NCBI GenBank assembly: GCA_019420325.1
Contig: JAHZHK010000011.1
Coordinates: forward strand, 4,597 to 18,390
Source: Coriobacteriaceae bacterium
GTDB taxonomy: Bacteria; Actinomycetota; Coriobacteriia; Coriobacteriales; UMGS124
Reading direction: 5' to 3'
DNA: 13,794 nt
The first letter of the stretch is position 1; each line of letters starts with the position of its first letter. This document shows, one piece after another, positions 1 through 7,076 of the stretch. The translations under genes and the position numbers were made by a program. A model generated the notes under the pieces. That model saw only the letters and a program-made list of their open reading frames with translations, did not search any database and was not told the DNA's origin.

Positions 1-60
1 CGCACACACAAACGCAGCGAGGATAAACGCCGCCATTTCGAAGGCGCGGTGTCTTGTCAT
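1..60 (-). CDS. Start of an unidentified protein, cut by window edge
   Basis: An ATG at 60-58 on the minus strand opens a frame that runs 20 codons to the window edge without a stop, reading MTRHRAFEMAAFILAAFVCA. After a basic start it becomes hydrophobic, as expected for a signal anchor or first membrane helix. It begins about 36 nt beyond the terminator of the transporter gene, so it would be a separate transcription unit. No good Shine-Dalgarno sequence precedes the ATG, and 20 codons are too few to be sure it is a gene. No family can be assigned. Confidence 0.35.
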   Translation of the reverse strand, partial: MTRHRAFEMAAFILAAFVCA

Positions 61-95
61 TGCCACATTGGGCCCAATCTGCCGGGTCTGGTAAG

Positions 96-126
96 AAAAA
101 GGGCGCCCCGCGAAGGGACGCCCTTT
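96..126 (-). terminator. Rho-independent terminator of the NhaC-type transporter gene
   Basis: On the minus strand a 12-bp stem (AAAGGGCGTCCC, 126-115, pairing with GGGGCGCCCTTT, 109-98, with one G-U pair) closes a 5-nt loop. The RNA then continues as a five-U run followed by C and UU. It lies 38 nt after the stop codon at 165. This is a textbook intrinsic terminator for the gene at 165-1745. Confidence 0.92.
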
Positions 127-164
127 ACATGACGCAAGCAGATGATACCAGCTGGCGGCGTGCG

Positions 165-1745
165 TTACTCGGCTGCCTTATAGGCTTCTAGGGACTTCTT
201 GCCCACGGTGCAGCGCAGCACGAACAGGACTGCGATGGTGAGCGCGATAGCGATGGGCAGGCAGATGAGGGCACTGCGCACAAAGCCGGCGATGACGAAC
301 ATCACAAAAGAGATGCCGGCCACGGTGAGCGCGTAGGGGAGCTGGGTGCTCACGTGCGTGATGTGGCTCACGTTGGCGCCGGCGCTCGCCATGACGGTAG
401 TGTCGGAGATGGGCGAGATGTGGTCGCCGCAGACGGCACCGGCCAGGCATGCGGAAATGCCGATGGTCATGAGAGTGGGGTCGGAAGAGGCGAAGATGGC
501 AGTGACGATGGGGATGAGGATGCCGAAGGTGCCCCAGCTCGTGCCGGTGGAGAAGGCCAGGAAGACGGCAACCAGGAAGATGATGGCGGGCAGCATGGAG
601 AAGAGGCCCTCAGCGGCGCCTTCCATGAGGCCGGCGACGAACACATCGGCGCCCAGAGCGGTGGTCATGGACTTGAGCGTGAGGGCGAAGGTGAGGATGA
701 GCAGTGCGGGCACCATGGCGGTGAAGCCCTTGGTGACGCAGTCCATGGCGGCCTTGAAGGTCACTACGCGGCGGGCGATGAGGTAGGCGATGGAAACCAC
801 GAGGGCGATGATGCAACCCCAGGGCAGACCCACGGAGGCGTCGGTACCGGAGAAGGAGGCGGACAGGTCGAGGTAGGCCTCAGAGGAGCTGTCCCAGAAA
901 CCGCCGACATAGAGCATGCCAGAGATGCAGCACACGATGAGTACGAGAATCGGCACGAGCATGTCCCACAGGTTTGCTTTGGGGTTCGTGACGACGGTTT
1001 CTTCAGAGAGCTTGCCCAGTTCGCCGTTGCGGTAGGCCTCGAATTCAGCCTTGGCCATGGGGCCATAATCGAAGCCCATGATGCAGATGCCAACGACGAA
1101 GACGATCGTCATGAGCGAGTAGAAGTTAAAGGGAATGGCGGAGATGAAGAGCTGGATGCCGCTGATGCCGTTGTCGAGGTCGGCGGCGGTGGAGCTTACG
1201 GCAGCTGCCCACGAGGAAATGGGGGCAATCATGCAGATGGGTGCGGCCGTGGCGTCGATGATGTAGGAAAGCTTGGCGCGCGACACGCGGCAGACGTCGG
1301 TTACGGGGCGCATGACGCTGCCCACGGTGAGGCAGTTGAAGTAGTCATCGATGAAGATGAGCACGCCGAGGGCAAACGTGGCGAGCTGGGCGCCCATGCG
1401 GGTCTTGACGCGCTTGGCTGCCCAGGCACCGAAGGCGGCCGAGCCACCAGCCTCGTTTACGAGGGCGACCATGACGCCCAGCATGATGAGGAAGATGAAA
1501 ATACCCGCATTCCACGGGTCGCTCACGGCGTGAATAAAGCCCACGGACACCTCGTCGCCGTCGACGCCAGTGGCAGTTCCCAGGATGAGGTTGTTCAGGG
1601 TGTCGATGGGGCTGAAGCCCGAGACGAGCAGGGCGCCAACGACAATGCCGATGAACAGCGAGCTATAGGTTTCCTTGGTGATGAGGGCCAGCACGATAGC
1701 CACAATGGGCGGCACGAGTGACCAAAACGTTCCGACGAACTCCAC
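165..1745 (-). CDS. NhaC-family membrane transporter, predicted lysine transporter (lysine riboswitch-controlled)
   Basis: The product is a 526-aa polytopic membrane protein with about 11-12 hydrophobic segments. It has the signatures of the NhaC Na+/H+ antiporter family (ion transporter superfamily): IDDYFNCLTVG near residues 132-142, GTSWGTFGILIP near 401-412, and GDHISPISDTT near 440-450. Family annotation would say sodium/proton antiporter. However, its leader carries a complete lysine riboswitch, and riboswitch-linked NhaC-like proteins have been proposed in comparative genomics to be lysine transporters (called LysW there). Lysine uptake is therefore the better prediction, with sodium or proton coupling inferred from the family. 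The start is chosen at GTG 1745 because GGAGG sits 5 nt before it. An in-frame TTG at 1757 exists, but its own codons form that Shine-Dalgarno. The gene is monocistronic, with its own terminator at 96-126. Confidence 0.9.
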   Translation of the reverse strand: MEFVGTFWSLVPPIVAIVLALITKETYSSLFIGIVVGALLVSGFSPIDTLNNLILGTATGVDGDEVSVGFIHAVSDPWNAGIFIFLIMLGVMVALVNEAGGSAAFGAWAAKRVKTRMGAQLATFALGVLIFIDDYFNCLTVGSVMRPVTDVCRVSRAKLSYIIDATAAPICMIAPISSWAAAVSSTAADLDNGISGIQLFISAIPFNFYSLMTIVFVVGICIMGFDYGPMAKAEFEAYRNGELGKLSEETVVTNPKANLWDMLVPILVLIVCCISGMLYVGGFWDSSSEAYLDLSASFSGTDASVGLPWGCIIALVVSIAYLIARRVVTFKAAMDCVTKGFTAMVPALLILTFALTLKSMTTALGADVFVAGLMEGAAEGLFSMLPAIIFLVAVFLAFSTGTSWGTFGILIPIVTAIFASSDPTLMTIGISACLAGAVCGDHISPISDTTVMASAGANVSHITHVSTQLPYALTVAGISFVMFVIAGFVRSALICLPIAIALTIAVLFVLRCTVGKKSLEAYKAAE

Positions 1746-1827
1746 GGTTTCCTCCAATCTGGCAGGCTCGACAGCAAGCGTCTCTTGGTCCTGTCAGGCA
1801 GAAGTATCCTCGTGCGTCCGCCCGGCC

Positions 1828-2001
1828 TAGATAGCGCTCCGCCTTTCGGCGACAGTGCGGGGGATGTTCTCCCACGCCCCAGGGTGCATATGCGGAAACA
1901 TACGGGCCCTTCGGCGGCTTCCCCTTTTGCCCAGGTGCACCTTTCCGGGTGCCGCGTTGCCGCATGCCTGGCGCTACTCTTGGTCGCCGCGCCTCTATCG
2001 T
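1828..2001 (-). promoter_or_regulatory. Lysine riboswitch (L box) in the leader of the NhaC-type transporter
   Basis: On the minus strand the P1 helix pairs GATAG (1999-1995) with CTATC (1834-1830). In order inside it are the 5' core GATAGAGGCGCGGCG, the loop-E-like AAGAGUAG stretch, the AAAAGGGGAAGC element followed by CGCCGAAG, the CUGGGG stem, and CACUGUCGC then GAAAGGCGGAGCGC before P1 closes. Spacing and order match known lysine aptamers such as those of B. subtilis lysC and Thermotoga asd, compared from memory. The RNA continues about 85 nt to the GTG start without a U-run terminator. Control may therefore be at translation, with the GGAGG site as target, but I could not resolve the alternative fold. 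Lysine would be expected to switch expression off. A weak TATACA box at 2012-2007 could serve the promoter; no convincing -35 box is seen. Confidence 0.93.
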
Positions 2002-2100
2002 GCCTTTGTATAAAGACGCCGCCATACTAGAGCACTTCGCTGCGGCCGCCTTACAGGAATATGCATTTTTCAAAAACCTTTACCGTGAGTGCATAAATCG

Positions 2101-2138
2101 CCAACAAGTGGTTGGATTCATGTTCTGTGACTTGTTGG
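2101..2138. repeat. 9-bp perfect inverted repeat with 20-nt spacer, function unknown
   Basis: CCAACAAGT (2101-2109) is the exact reverse complement of ACTTGTTGG (2130-2138). A second, mutually exclusive pairing, CCAAC (2101-2105) with GTTGG (2111-2115), is also possible. It lies 96 nt past the stop of the metallopeptidase gene and about 100 nt upstream of the riboswitch aptamer. No U-run follows on either strand, so it is not a typical terminator. It could be an operator, a dispersed intergenic repeat, or an mRNA-stabilising hairpin. Confidence 0.6.
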
Positions 2139-2233
2139 GCCCGCAGATGGTGAAGGCCGCCTCGTGCCTGACGGGCCCGCCGGTGAGGCGCGTCCAAGGG
2201 CAGCGTGCGCTGCGATTTGGCGCTTCGGCAGCC

Positions 2234-2632
2234 CTAGTACCCCATGGCGTACAACTCGTCGTCGGTAAGGCCGAAGTAGTGGCCGACCTCGTGGACCACC
2301 GTCTTACGAACCTCCTCGGCAAGCTCCTCGGCGCTGTTGCAGCAGCGCTCGTGCGGGCCCTTGTACACGGTGATGACGTCGGGCAGGTCGAACGCGCCGT
2401 CTCCGTAGTCGATGCCGCGCTCGGTGATGGGCGTGCCGTCGTAGAGGCCCAGCAGCTCGCCGGATTCCTCCTCGCAGGTGCCGTACTCGGCCCCCACCTC
2501 GAGCTCCTCCTCGTCGGGCTCGTCGGCCACGGCGAAGGCGACGTTGTCAATCGCTGAGGCAAACTTGGCCGGCAGCCCCTCCATGGCGGCCTCCACGAGC
2601 GCGTCGAACTCCTCGTCGGTTACCTGGTACAT
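2234..2632 (-). CDS. Small zinc metallopeptidase family protein (HExxH, zincin-like)
   Basis: This 132-aa acidic protein has the zinc-binding motif HEVGHYFGL at residues 114-122 close to its C-terminus, preceded by LAEEVRKTVV. It matches the compact bacterial zincin-like family (PF06262/DUF1025 type), whose members are about 110-140 aa. The two histidines and the glutamate of HExxH are present, and the downstream aspartates (TDDE) are in the usual place for the third ligand region. The cellular substrate is not known for the family. The start is ATG 2632, preceded by GGGAGG with a 7-nt spacer; an in-frame TTG at 2656 lacks such a site. There is no signal peptide, so it is cytoplasmic. It follows the substrate-binding protein gene on the same strand after a 125-nt gap with two hairpins, and is probably transcribed separately. 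No clear terminator follows it. Confidence 0.9.
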   Translation of the reverse strand: MYQVTDEEFDALVEAAMEGLPAKFASAIDNVAFAVADEPDEEELEVGAEYGTCEEESGELLGLYDGTPITERGIDYGDGAFDLPDVITVYKGPHERCCNSAEELAEEVRKTVVHEVGHYFGLTDDELYAMGY

Positions 2633-2670
2633 GGTGGGGCCTCCCTGTGGTCGCAAGCTGCTCTGTGGAT

Positions 2671-2690
2671 GCCCGTCTGATTGGACGGGC
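2671..2690 (-). other. Leader hairpin upstream of the metallopeptidase gene
   Basis: GCCCGTC (2671-2677) and GACGGGC (2684-2690) form a perfect 7-bp stem with a 6-nt loop. It lies 38 nt before the ATG of the metallopeptidase and 18 nt beyond the larger hairpin at 2709-2747. It has no U-run, so it may be a leader structure or an mRNA 5' stabiliser rather than a terminator. Confidence 0.5.
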
Positions 2691-2708
2691 GTCGAGGTAT
2701 GAGTATAC

Positions 2709-2747
2709 CCGCCGGCCCCGGCACGCCTCGCGAGTCGGGGCCGGCGG
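2709..2747 (-). terminator. GC-rich hairpin after the substrate-binding protein gene, likely terminator
   Basis: CCGCCGGCCCCG (2709-2720) pairs perfectly over 12 bp with CGGGGCCGGCGG (2736-2747) around a 15-nt loop. It begins about 10 nt after the stop codon at 2758-2760 of the substrate-binding protein gene. On the minus strand it is preceded by AAA and followed by GGTATACTC, not a U-run. It could be an inefficient or factor-aided terminator, or a 3' stabilising hairpin. Confidence 0.65.
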
Positions 2748-2757
2748 TTTCAGCCTG

Positions 2758-4329
2758 CTATTCTACCTCAATCTTGGAGAGGTCCTCGAAGGTGTAAATG
2801 GGCACAAGGCCTGCCTCTTCCACACCGCTGACGCGCTTGTTGGCAATAAGCAGGCGCCTGTTGGAGTACATGGGGTAGAAGCAGGCGAGTTCCTGCACCT
2901 TGCGCTGGGTCTCGTCGTAAATCTCGTGACGCTTCGCCTCGTCGGTCTCGGTGCGGCCCTGGTCAAAGAGCTCGTCGAGCTCGGGCGACTCGTAGTACAT
3001 GAAGTTCTTTGTGGAGCGGGACAACGAGACGAACAGGTCGGAGAACGTGTCGGGGTCGATGCCGCGGATGTAACCCGTGTAGTACATGTCGTACGGGTTG
3101 TTCTCGGGGTCCATGATTGCCTGCCACAGGGCGTTGGCCTCCACGCCCACGAGCTCGACGGTGATGCCTGCCTCGGCGGCTTGCTCCTGCATGAGCACGG
3201 CCGCTACCTGCTGCAACGAGTCGTCGGAGGCATACGCGATGGTGAAGGTGGGCGAGGGCTGGCCGGCCTCTTCGAGCAACGCGCGGGCTTTGTCGAGGTC
3301 GCGCTCGTACTTCTCGACGTCCTCGGTGGCCCAGGGGCTCGTGGGCGGCAGGTACGTCCAGGCATCTGCATAGTATTCGGCGCTCAGCATAGAGGCGATG
3401 GCGATTTCCTCCTTGTTGAGGGCAAAGAGGAAGGCCTGGCGCACGCGCTGGTCGGGCACGCGCAGGGCGTTGATCATCATATAGGCGATGCGGCCCTCGT
3501 CAAAGGCGTACAGTGCCAGGTTGTTCGCGTCGAGGTTGATCTGCTCGACTGTGGCGGGTGTGGCGACCCAAGCGTCGACGTCGCCGGTTTGAATGGCTTG
3601 CATGGCGGTGTTCTCGTTGGCCACGAAGCGATATACGACCGAATCGACCTTGGGGGCTCCCAAGAAATAGTCGGGGCGAGCTGCGAGCTGGACGTAGGAA
3701 CCTGCCTGGTAGTCGGCCAAGGTGAAGGGGCCGGTGCCCACAGGCTGGGTGTTAAGCTCGCTCGAGCCAAAGTCGGTCACGCCGTCGTAGACGTGCTTTG
3801 CCATGACGAAGATGGCCGAGAGCATCTCCACGGCGTTTGCTTTGACGAAGGGGAAGGTGAAATCCACGGTGAGGTCGTCGACGGCGGTGGCTTCAACCAC
3901 ACCCTGCTCGCCGTAGTTGAGGTTGACGTAGGCCGAGGCGGAAGGTTCGTTGGCGATGGTGTTGAAGGTGAAGACGACGTCTTCGGCGGTGAAGGGCTCG
4001 CCGTCCGACCAGGTAACGCCTTCGCGCAGGTGTGCCGTCACGGTGAGGGCATCGTCGGAGACTTCGTAGGACTCGGCGAGGAAGTAGTTCACGCCGTCCT
4101 CGTTGTACATCCACAGGGGCGAGTAAAGGGCCTTCACGACCATGGAGCCCCAACGGTCGGTCGTGGTGACGACGTTAATCATGTTGCCTGGGTCGCCGCC
4201 GATGGCGAACGTGAACATCTTGCCCGCTGCATCTGCCTGGGCCTGGGGCAGTGAGACGCTCAAGCCCGCAAAGCCCAGTGCCAGCGTCGCGGCGGTGCCA
4301 CCCACGAACGACCTTCTTGTGATGTCCAT
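2758..4329 (-). CDS. Tat-exported peptide/nickel-type ABC transporter substrate-binding protein
   Basis: This 523-aa protein belongs to the SBP_bac_5 family (oligopeptide/dipeptide/nickel binding). Residues 101-122 carry the characteristic stretch LREGVTWSDGEPFTAEDVVF and the TF following. The N-terminus MDITRRSFVGG has a twin-arginine motif (R5-R6, F8) followed by a hydrophobic core and an AQA cleavage site near residue 32, so export folded through the Tat pathway is expected. There is no lipobox cysteine, which leaves the mode of surface retention unclear. The start is ATG 4329 with AGGAG 6 nt upstream; longer in-frame openings run across the promoter. No permease or ATPase genes are adjacent: downstream is the metallopeptidase and upstream is a divergent UvrA-like gene. 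It is thus an orphan binding protein that must use a transporter encoded elsewhere. The ligand cannot be told from sequence. Confidence 0.92.
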   Translation of the reverse strand: MDITRRSFVGGTAATLALGFAGLSVSLPQAQADAAGKMFTFAIGGDPGNMINVVTTTDRWGSMVVKALYSPLWMYNEDGVNYFLAESYEVSDDALTVTAHLREGVTWSDGEPFTAEDVVFTFNTIANEPSASAYVNLNYGEQGVVEATAVDDLTVDFTFPFVKANAVEMLSAIFVMAKHVYDGVTDFGSSELNTQPVGTGPFTLADYQAGSYVQLAARPDYFLGAPKVDSVVYRFVANENTAMQAIQTGDVDAWVATPATVEQINLDANNLALYAFDEGRIAYMMINALRVPDQRVRQAFLFALNKEEIAIASMLSAEYYADAWTYLPPTSPWATEDVEKYERDLDKARALLEEAGQPSPTFTIAYASDDSLQQVAAVLMQEQAAEAGITVELVGVEANALWQAIMDPENNPYDMYYTGYIRGIDPDTFSDLFVSLSRSTKNFMYYESPELDELFDQGRTETDEAKRHEIYDETQRKVQELACFYPMYSNRRLLIANKRVSGVEEAGLVPIYTFEDLSKIEVE

Positions 4330-4384
4330 GTCCCTCTCCTGTCTGTGTTTGCGCATGGGCGCAGCGGTGAGATTGTTGCGGCGG

Positions 4385-4413
4385 ATGATATACCTATCAA
4401 AACAGTAGGACAA
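4385..4413 (-). promoter_or_regulatory. Sigma70-type promoter for the substrate-binding protein gene
   Basis: On the minus strand a TTGTCC -35 box (4413-4408) is followed after exactly 17 nt by a TATCAT -10 box (4390-4385), five of six matches to consensus. The region is the most AT-rich part of this intergenic space. Transcription would start near 4378 and leave a leader of about 50 nt before the ATG at 4329. Confidence 0.7.
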
Positions 4414-4576
4414 TAGAATTTCGATGAGTTGAAACATACGACCGCCAATGGTTGCCGCGGCCCCTTGCGCCTGGCGTTCTTGGGCAGAAGCCCGGGATGC
4501 GCCTGCTGAGGGCGCTCGATGTGGCACAATGCCCCAGAGAGCTGCATGGATATCGAGACAGAACGGACCGCTCACC

Positions 4577-7075
4577 ATGACGAGAGACGTCGAAACCCCC
4601 ACGTGCATCGAGGTGCGCGGGGCCCGGGTGCACAACCTCAAAGACATCGACATCGACATTCCACTGGGCGAACTTGTGGGTGTAGCCGGCGTGTCGGGTT
4701 CGGGCAAGAGCTCGCTGGCGCTTGGCGTGCTCTATGCGGAAGGCAGCAGGCGCTACCTCGAGGCGCTCTCCACCTACACGCGCCGTCGCCTCACGCAGGC
4801 GGGGCGTGCCAGCGTCGACGAGGTACTGCATGTGCCGGCGGCGCTCGCGCTGCACCAGCGTCCTGCCGTACCGGGTGTGCGCTCGACTTTCGGCACCATG
4901 ACCGAGCTGCTCAACAGCCTGCGCCTTTTGTTTTCGCGTTGCGCCGAGCACGTATGCCCGCATTGCGGAACCCGCTGTGCGCCGACGCTCAATGTGGCGG
5001 CTGGCAAGTCCATCACCTGCCCCTCGTGCGGTCGCGACTTCTACGCGCCCGGCGCAGAGGACCTCGCGTTCAACTCAGGCGGCGCCTGCCCCACCTGCGG
5101 GGGCACGGGCGTGGTGCGCGAGGTGGACCTCGCGAGCCTGGTGCCCGACGAGTCGCTTTCCATCGACGAGGGTGCGGTCAAGCCTTGGGGCAGCCTCATG
5201 TGGGATCTCATGAAGCAGGTCGCGGGCGCCATGGGCGTGCGCACCAATGTGCCGTTCAACCAGCTCACGGCCGAGGAACGAGACATCGTCTTCAATGGTC
5301 CCGCCGTGAAGAAGCACATCCTGTACCACCCCAAGTCGGGCGACGATTTCGCTGAGCTCGACTTTACCTATTACAACGCTGTGTATACCGTGGAGAACGC
5401 CCTGGCCAAGGCCAAGGACGAAAAGGGCCTGGCGCGCGTTGCCAAGTTCCTGCGCGAGGGAACATGCCGCGACTGCGCGGGCACGCGTCTGTCTGAGCGC
5501 GCCCGTGCCCCTCGCGTGTGCGGCATGTCGCTGCCCGAGGTGTGCGCACTCACGCTCGACGACGCAATCGAGTGGGTGCGAGACGTGCCCGGGCGGCTGC
5601 CTGAAGCCATGCAGCCCATGGCGCGCAACATCTGCGAGTCGTTCCTCGACGTGTCGAAGCGCCTCGTGGAGCTCGGCCTGGGATACCTGTCGCTTGACCG
5701 CGCGGGCGCCACGCTCTCTACCGGCGAGAGGCAGCGTGTGCAGCTGGCCCGTGCCGTGCGCAACCGCACGACGGGCGTGCTCTACGTGCTCGACGAGCCT
5801 TCAATCGGCTTGCACCCGGCAAATGTCGAAGGCCTCCTCGGCGTGATGCGTGACCTGGTGGCCGACGGCAACTCCGTTGTGGTGGTCGACCATGACACGC
5901 GCGTGCTTGCCGCGTGCGACCACTTGGTTGAGATGGGCCCCGTGGCAGGCGCAGGCGGTGGCCATGTCATCGCCCAGGGCACGGTTGCCGAGGTCGCCGC
6001 CTGCGAGGGGAGCCGCATCGCACCCTTCTTGCATGAAGATATGCATATGTATGTGCGCAATCGCGTGGCTGCTTCCGAGATGTTCGATGCGGGGACCATT
6101 CACCTGGAGACGGGCGCCCTGCACACCGTGCATCCCCTCAGCGTTGACATTCCTCGAGGTAGACTCGTTGCCGTGACCGGCGTGTCGGGCTCGGGCAAGA
6201 CGACCCTCGTGCTTGAGACGCTCGTGCCCGCGCTCAAAGCCGCTGCGGCGGGGGAGCCGCTGCCTTCCCATGTGCGCACAATCGACGCCGAGGGCATCAT
6301 GCGAGCTGAACTTATCGACGCCACGCCCATCGGTGCTAACGTGCGCTCCACGGTGGCAACCTATGCCGACGTGCACGACGAGCTGCGCCGCGCCTTTGCG
6401 CGCACCGACGAGGCGAAGGTTGCCGGGCTCAAGGCGGGAGATTTCTCGTACAACACGGGATCGCTGCGCTGTCCTACCTGCGACGGCACAGGTTCCATCT
6501 CGCTCGACGTGCAGTTCCTGCCTGACGTGGACATCGAGTGCCCCGATTGCCGCGGTTCGCGCTATGCCGAGGTGGCCTGGCATATTCACCGAGGCTGCGA
6601 CGGTGGGGCGCTCTTCACGTTGCCCCAGCTCATGGAGTTGAGCGTGGATGAGGCACTCGACGCGTGCCTGGGAATCAAGAAAGTCTCAACTCGTCTGCAG
6701 ACCTTGCATGACCTGGGCTTGGGCTACCTCACGCTCGGCGAGCCCACGCCGGCCCTGTCGGGCGGCGAGGCCCAACGCCTCAAGCTTGCCAGCGAGATGG
6801 GCCGGGCGCAGGCCGGCGCCGTCTTCGTGTTCGATGAGCCCACCATCGGCCTGCACCCGCTCGACGTGCAGGTGCTGCTCGGCGTGTTCGACCGCCTCGT
6901 GCAGGCCGGCGCCACCGTCGTCGTCATCGAGCACGACCTCGACGTCATCCGCAACGCCGACTACATCGTCGACATGGGCCCGGGCGGCGGCGTCCTCGGC
7001 GGACGCATTGTGTGCGCGGGAACTCCCGAGCAGGTGGCGGCCTGCCCCGAGAGCGTCACGGGAAGGTATATCTAA
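4577..7075 (+). CDS. Short class II UvrA-like ABC ATPase lacking the UvrB-binding domain
   Basis: This 832-aa protein has the tandem ABC architecture of UvrA. Module 1 has Walker A GVSGSGKSS (38-46), signature TLSTGERQ (379-386) and Walker B VLYVLDEP (401-408). Module 2 has Walker A GVSGSGKTT (535-543), signature LSGGEAQ (from 727) and Walker B VFVFDEP (749-755). Zinc-type CxxC pairs occur at 127/130, 148/151, 171/174, 297/300, 632/635 and 655/658. The roughly 100-residue UvrB-binding insertion found in housekeeping UvrA (about 940 aa) is missing, because RLLFSRCAEHVCPHC leads almost directly to the next zinc motifs. Class II UvrA proteins of this kind occur with DNA-damaging drug resistance or production, but the role here is not shown. 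The first signature reads LSTGE instead of LSGGE. The start is ATG 4577, where homology to UvrA begins; its Shine-Dalgarno is weak. It heads a three-gene run on the plus strand, with the next start 1 nt after its stop. Confidence 0.93.
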   Translation: MTRDVETPTCIEVRGARVHNLKDIDIDIPLGELVGVAGVSGSGKSSLALGVLYAEGSRRYLEALSTYTRRRLTQAGRASVDEVLHVPAALALHQRPAVPGVRSTFGTMTELLNSLRLLFSRCAEHVCPHCGTRCAPTLNVAAGKSITCPSCGRDFYAPGAEDLAFNSGGACPTCGGTGVVREVDLASLVPDESLSIDEGAVKPWGSLMWDLMKQVAGAMGVRTNVPFNQLTAEERDIVFNGPAVKKHILYHPKSGDDFAELDFTYYNAVYTVENALAKAKDEKGLARVAKFLREGTCRDCAGTRLSERARAPRVCGMSLPEVCALTLDDAIEWVRDVPGRLPEAMQPMARNICESFLDVSKRLVELGLGYLSLDRAGATLSTGERQRVQLARAVRNRTTGVLYVLDEPSIGLHPANVEGLLGVMRDLVADGNSVVVVDHDTRVLAACDHLVEMGPVAGAGGGHVIAQGTVAEVAACEGSRIAPFLHEDMHMYVRNRVAASEMFDAGTIHLETGALHTVHPLSVDIPRGRLVAVTGVSGSGKTTLVLETLVPALKAAAAGEPLPSHVRTIDAEGIMRAELIDATPIGANVRSTVATYADVHDELRRAFARTDEAKVAGLKAGDFSYNTGSLRCPTCDGTGSISLDVQFLPDVDIECPDCRGSRYAEVAWHIHRGCDGGALFTLPQLMELSVDEALDACLGIKKVSTRLQTLHDLGLGYLTLGEPTPALSGGEAQRLKLASEMGRAQAGAVFVFDEPTIGLHPLDVQVLLGVFDRLVQAGATVVVIEHDLDVIRNADYIVDMGPGGGVLGGRIVCAGTPEQVAACPESVTGRYI

Positions 7076-7076
7076 G

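Noticed and set aside
354..1721. Long plus-strand open frame (455 codons) opposite the NhaC-type transporter
   Set aside because: It is antisense to a clear membrane protein, is glycine, aspartate and histidine rich as expected from reversed high-GC codons, and has no ribosome site or domain.
1785..2030. Possible 81-aa plus-strand gene or leader peptide in the long intergenic region
   Set aside because: It lies across the lysine aptamer, has no ribosome site, and the RNA structure explains the sequence constraint on the other strand.
1949..2557. Plus-strand open frame of 202 codons across the riboswitch end and the metallopeptidase
   Set aside because: It overlaps the aptamer and is antisense to the HExxH protein; no start signal or recognisable domain.
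2647..4254. Plus-strand open frame of 535 codons opposite the substrate-binding protein
   Set aside because: The opposite strand has a signal peptide, family motifs, a promoter and a Shine-Dalgarno; this frame has Val/Gly/His-rich filler sequence only.
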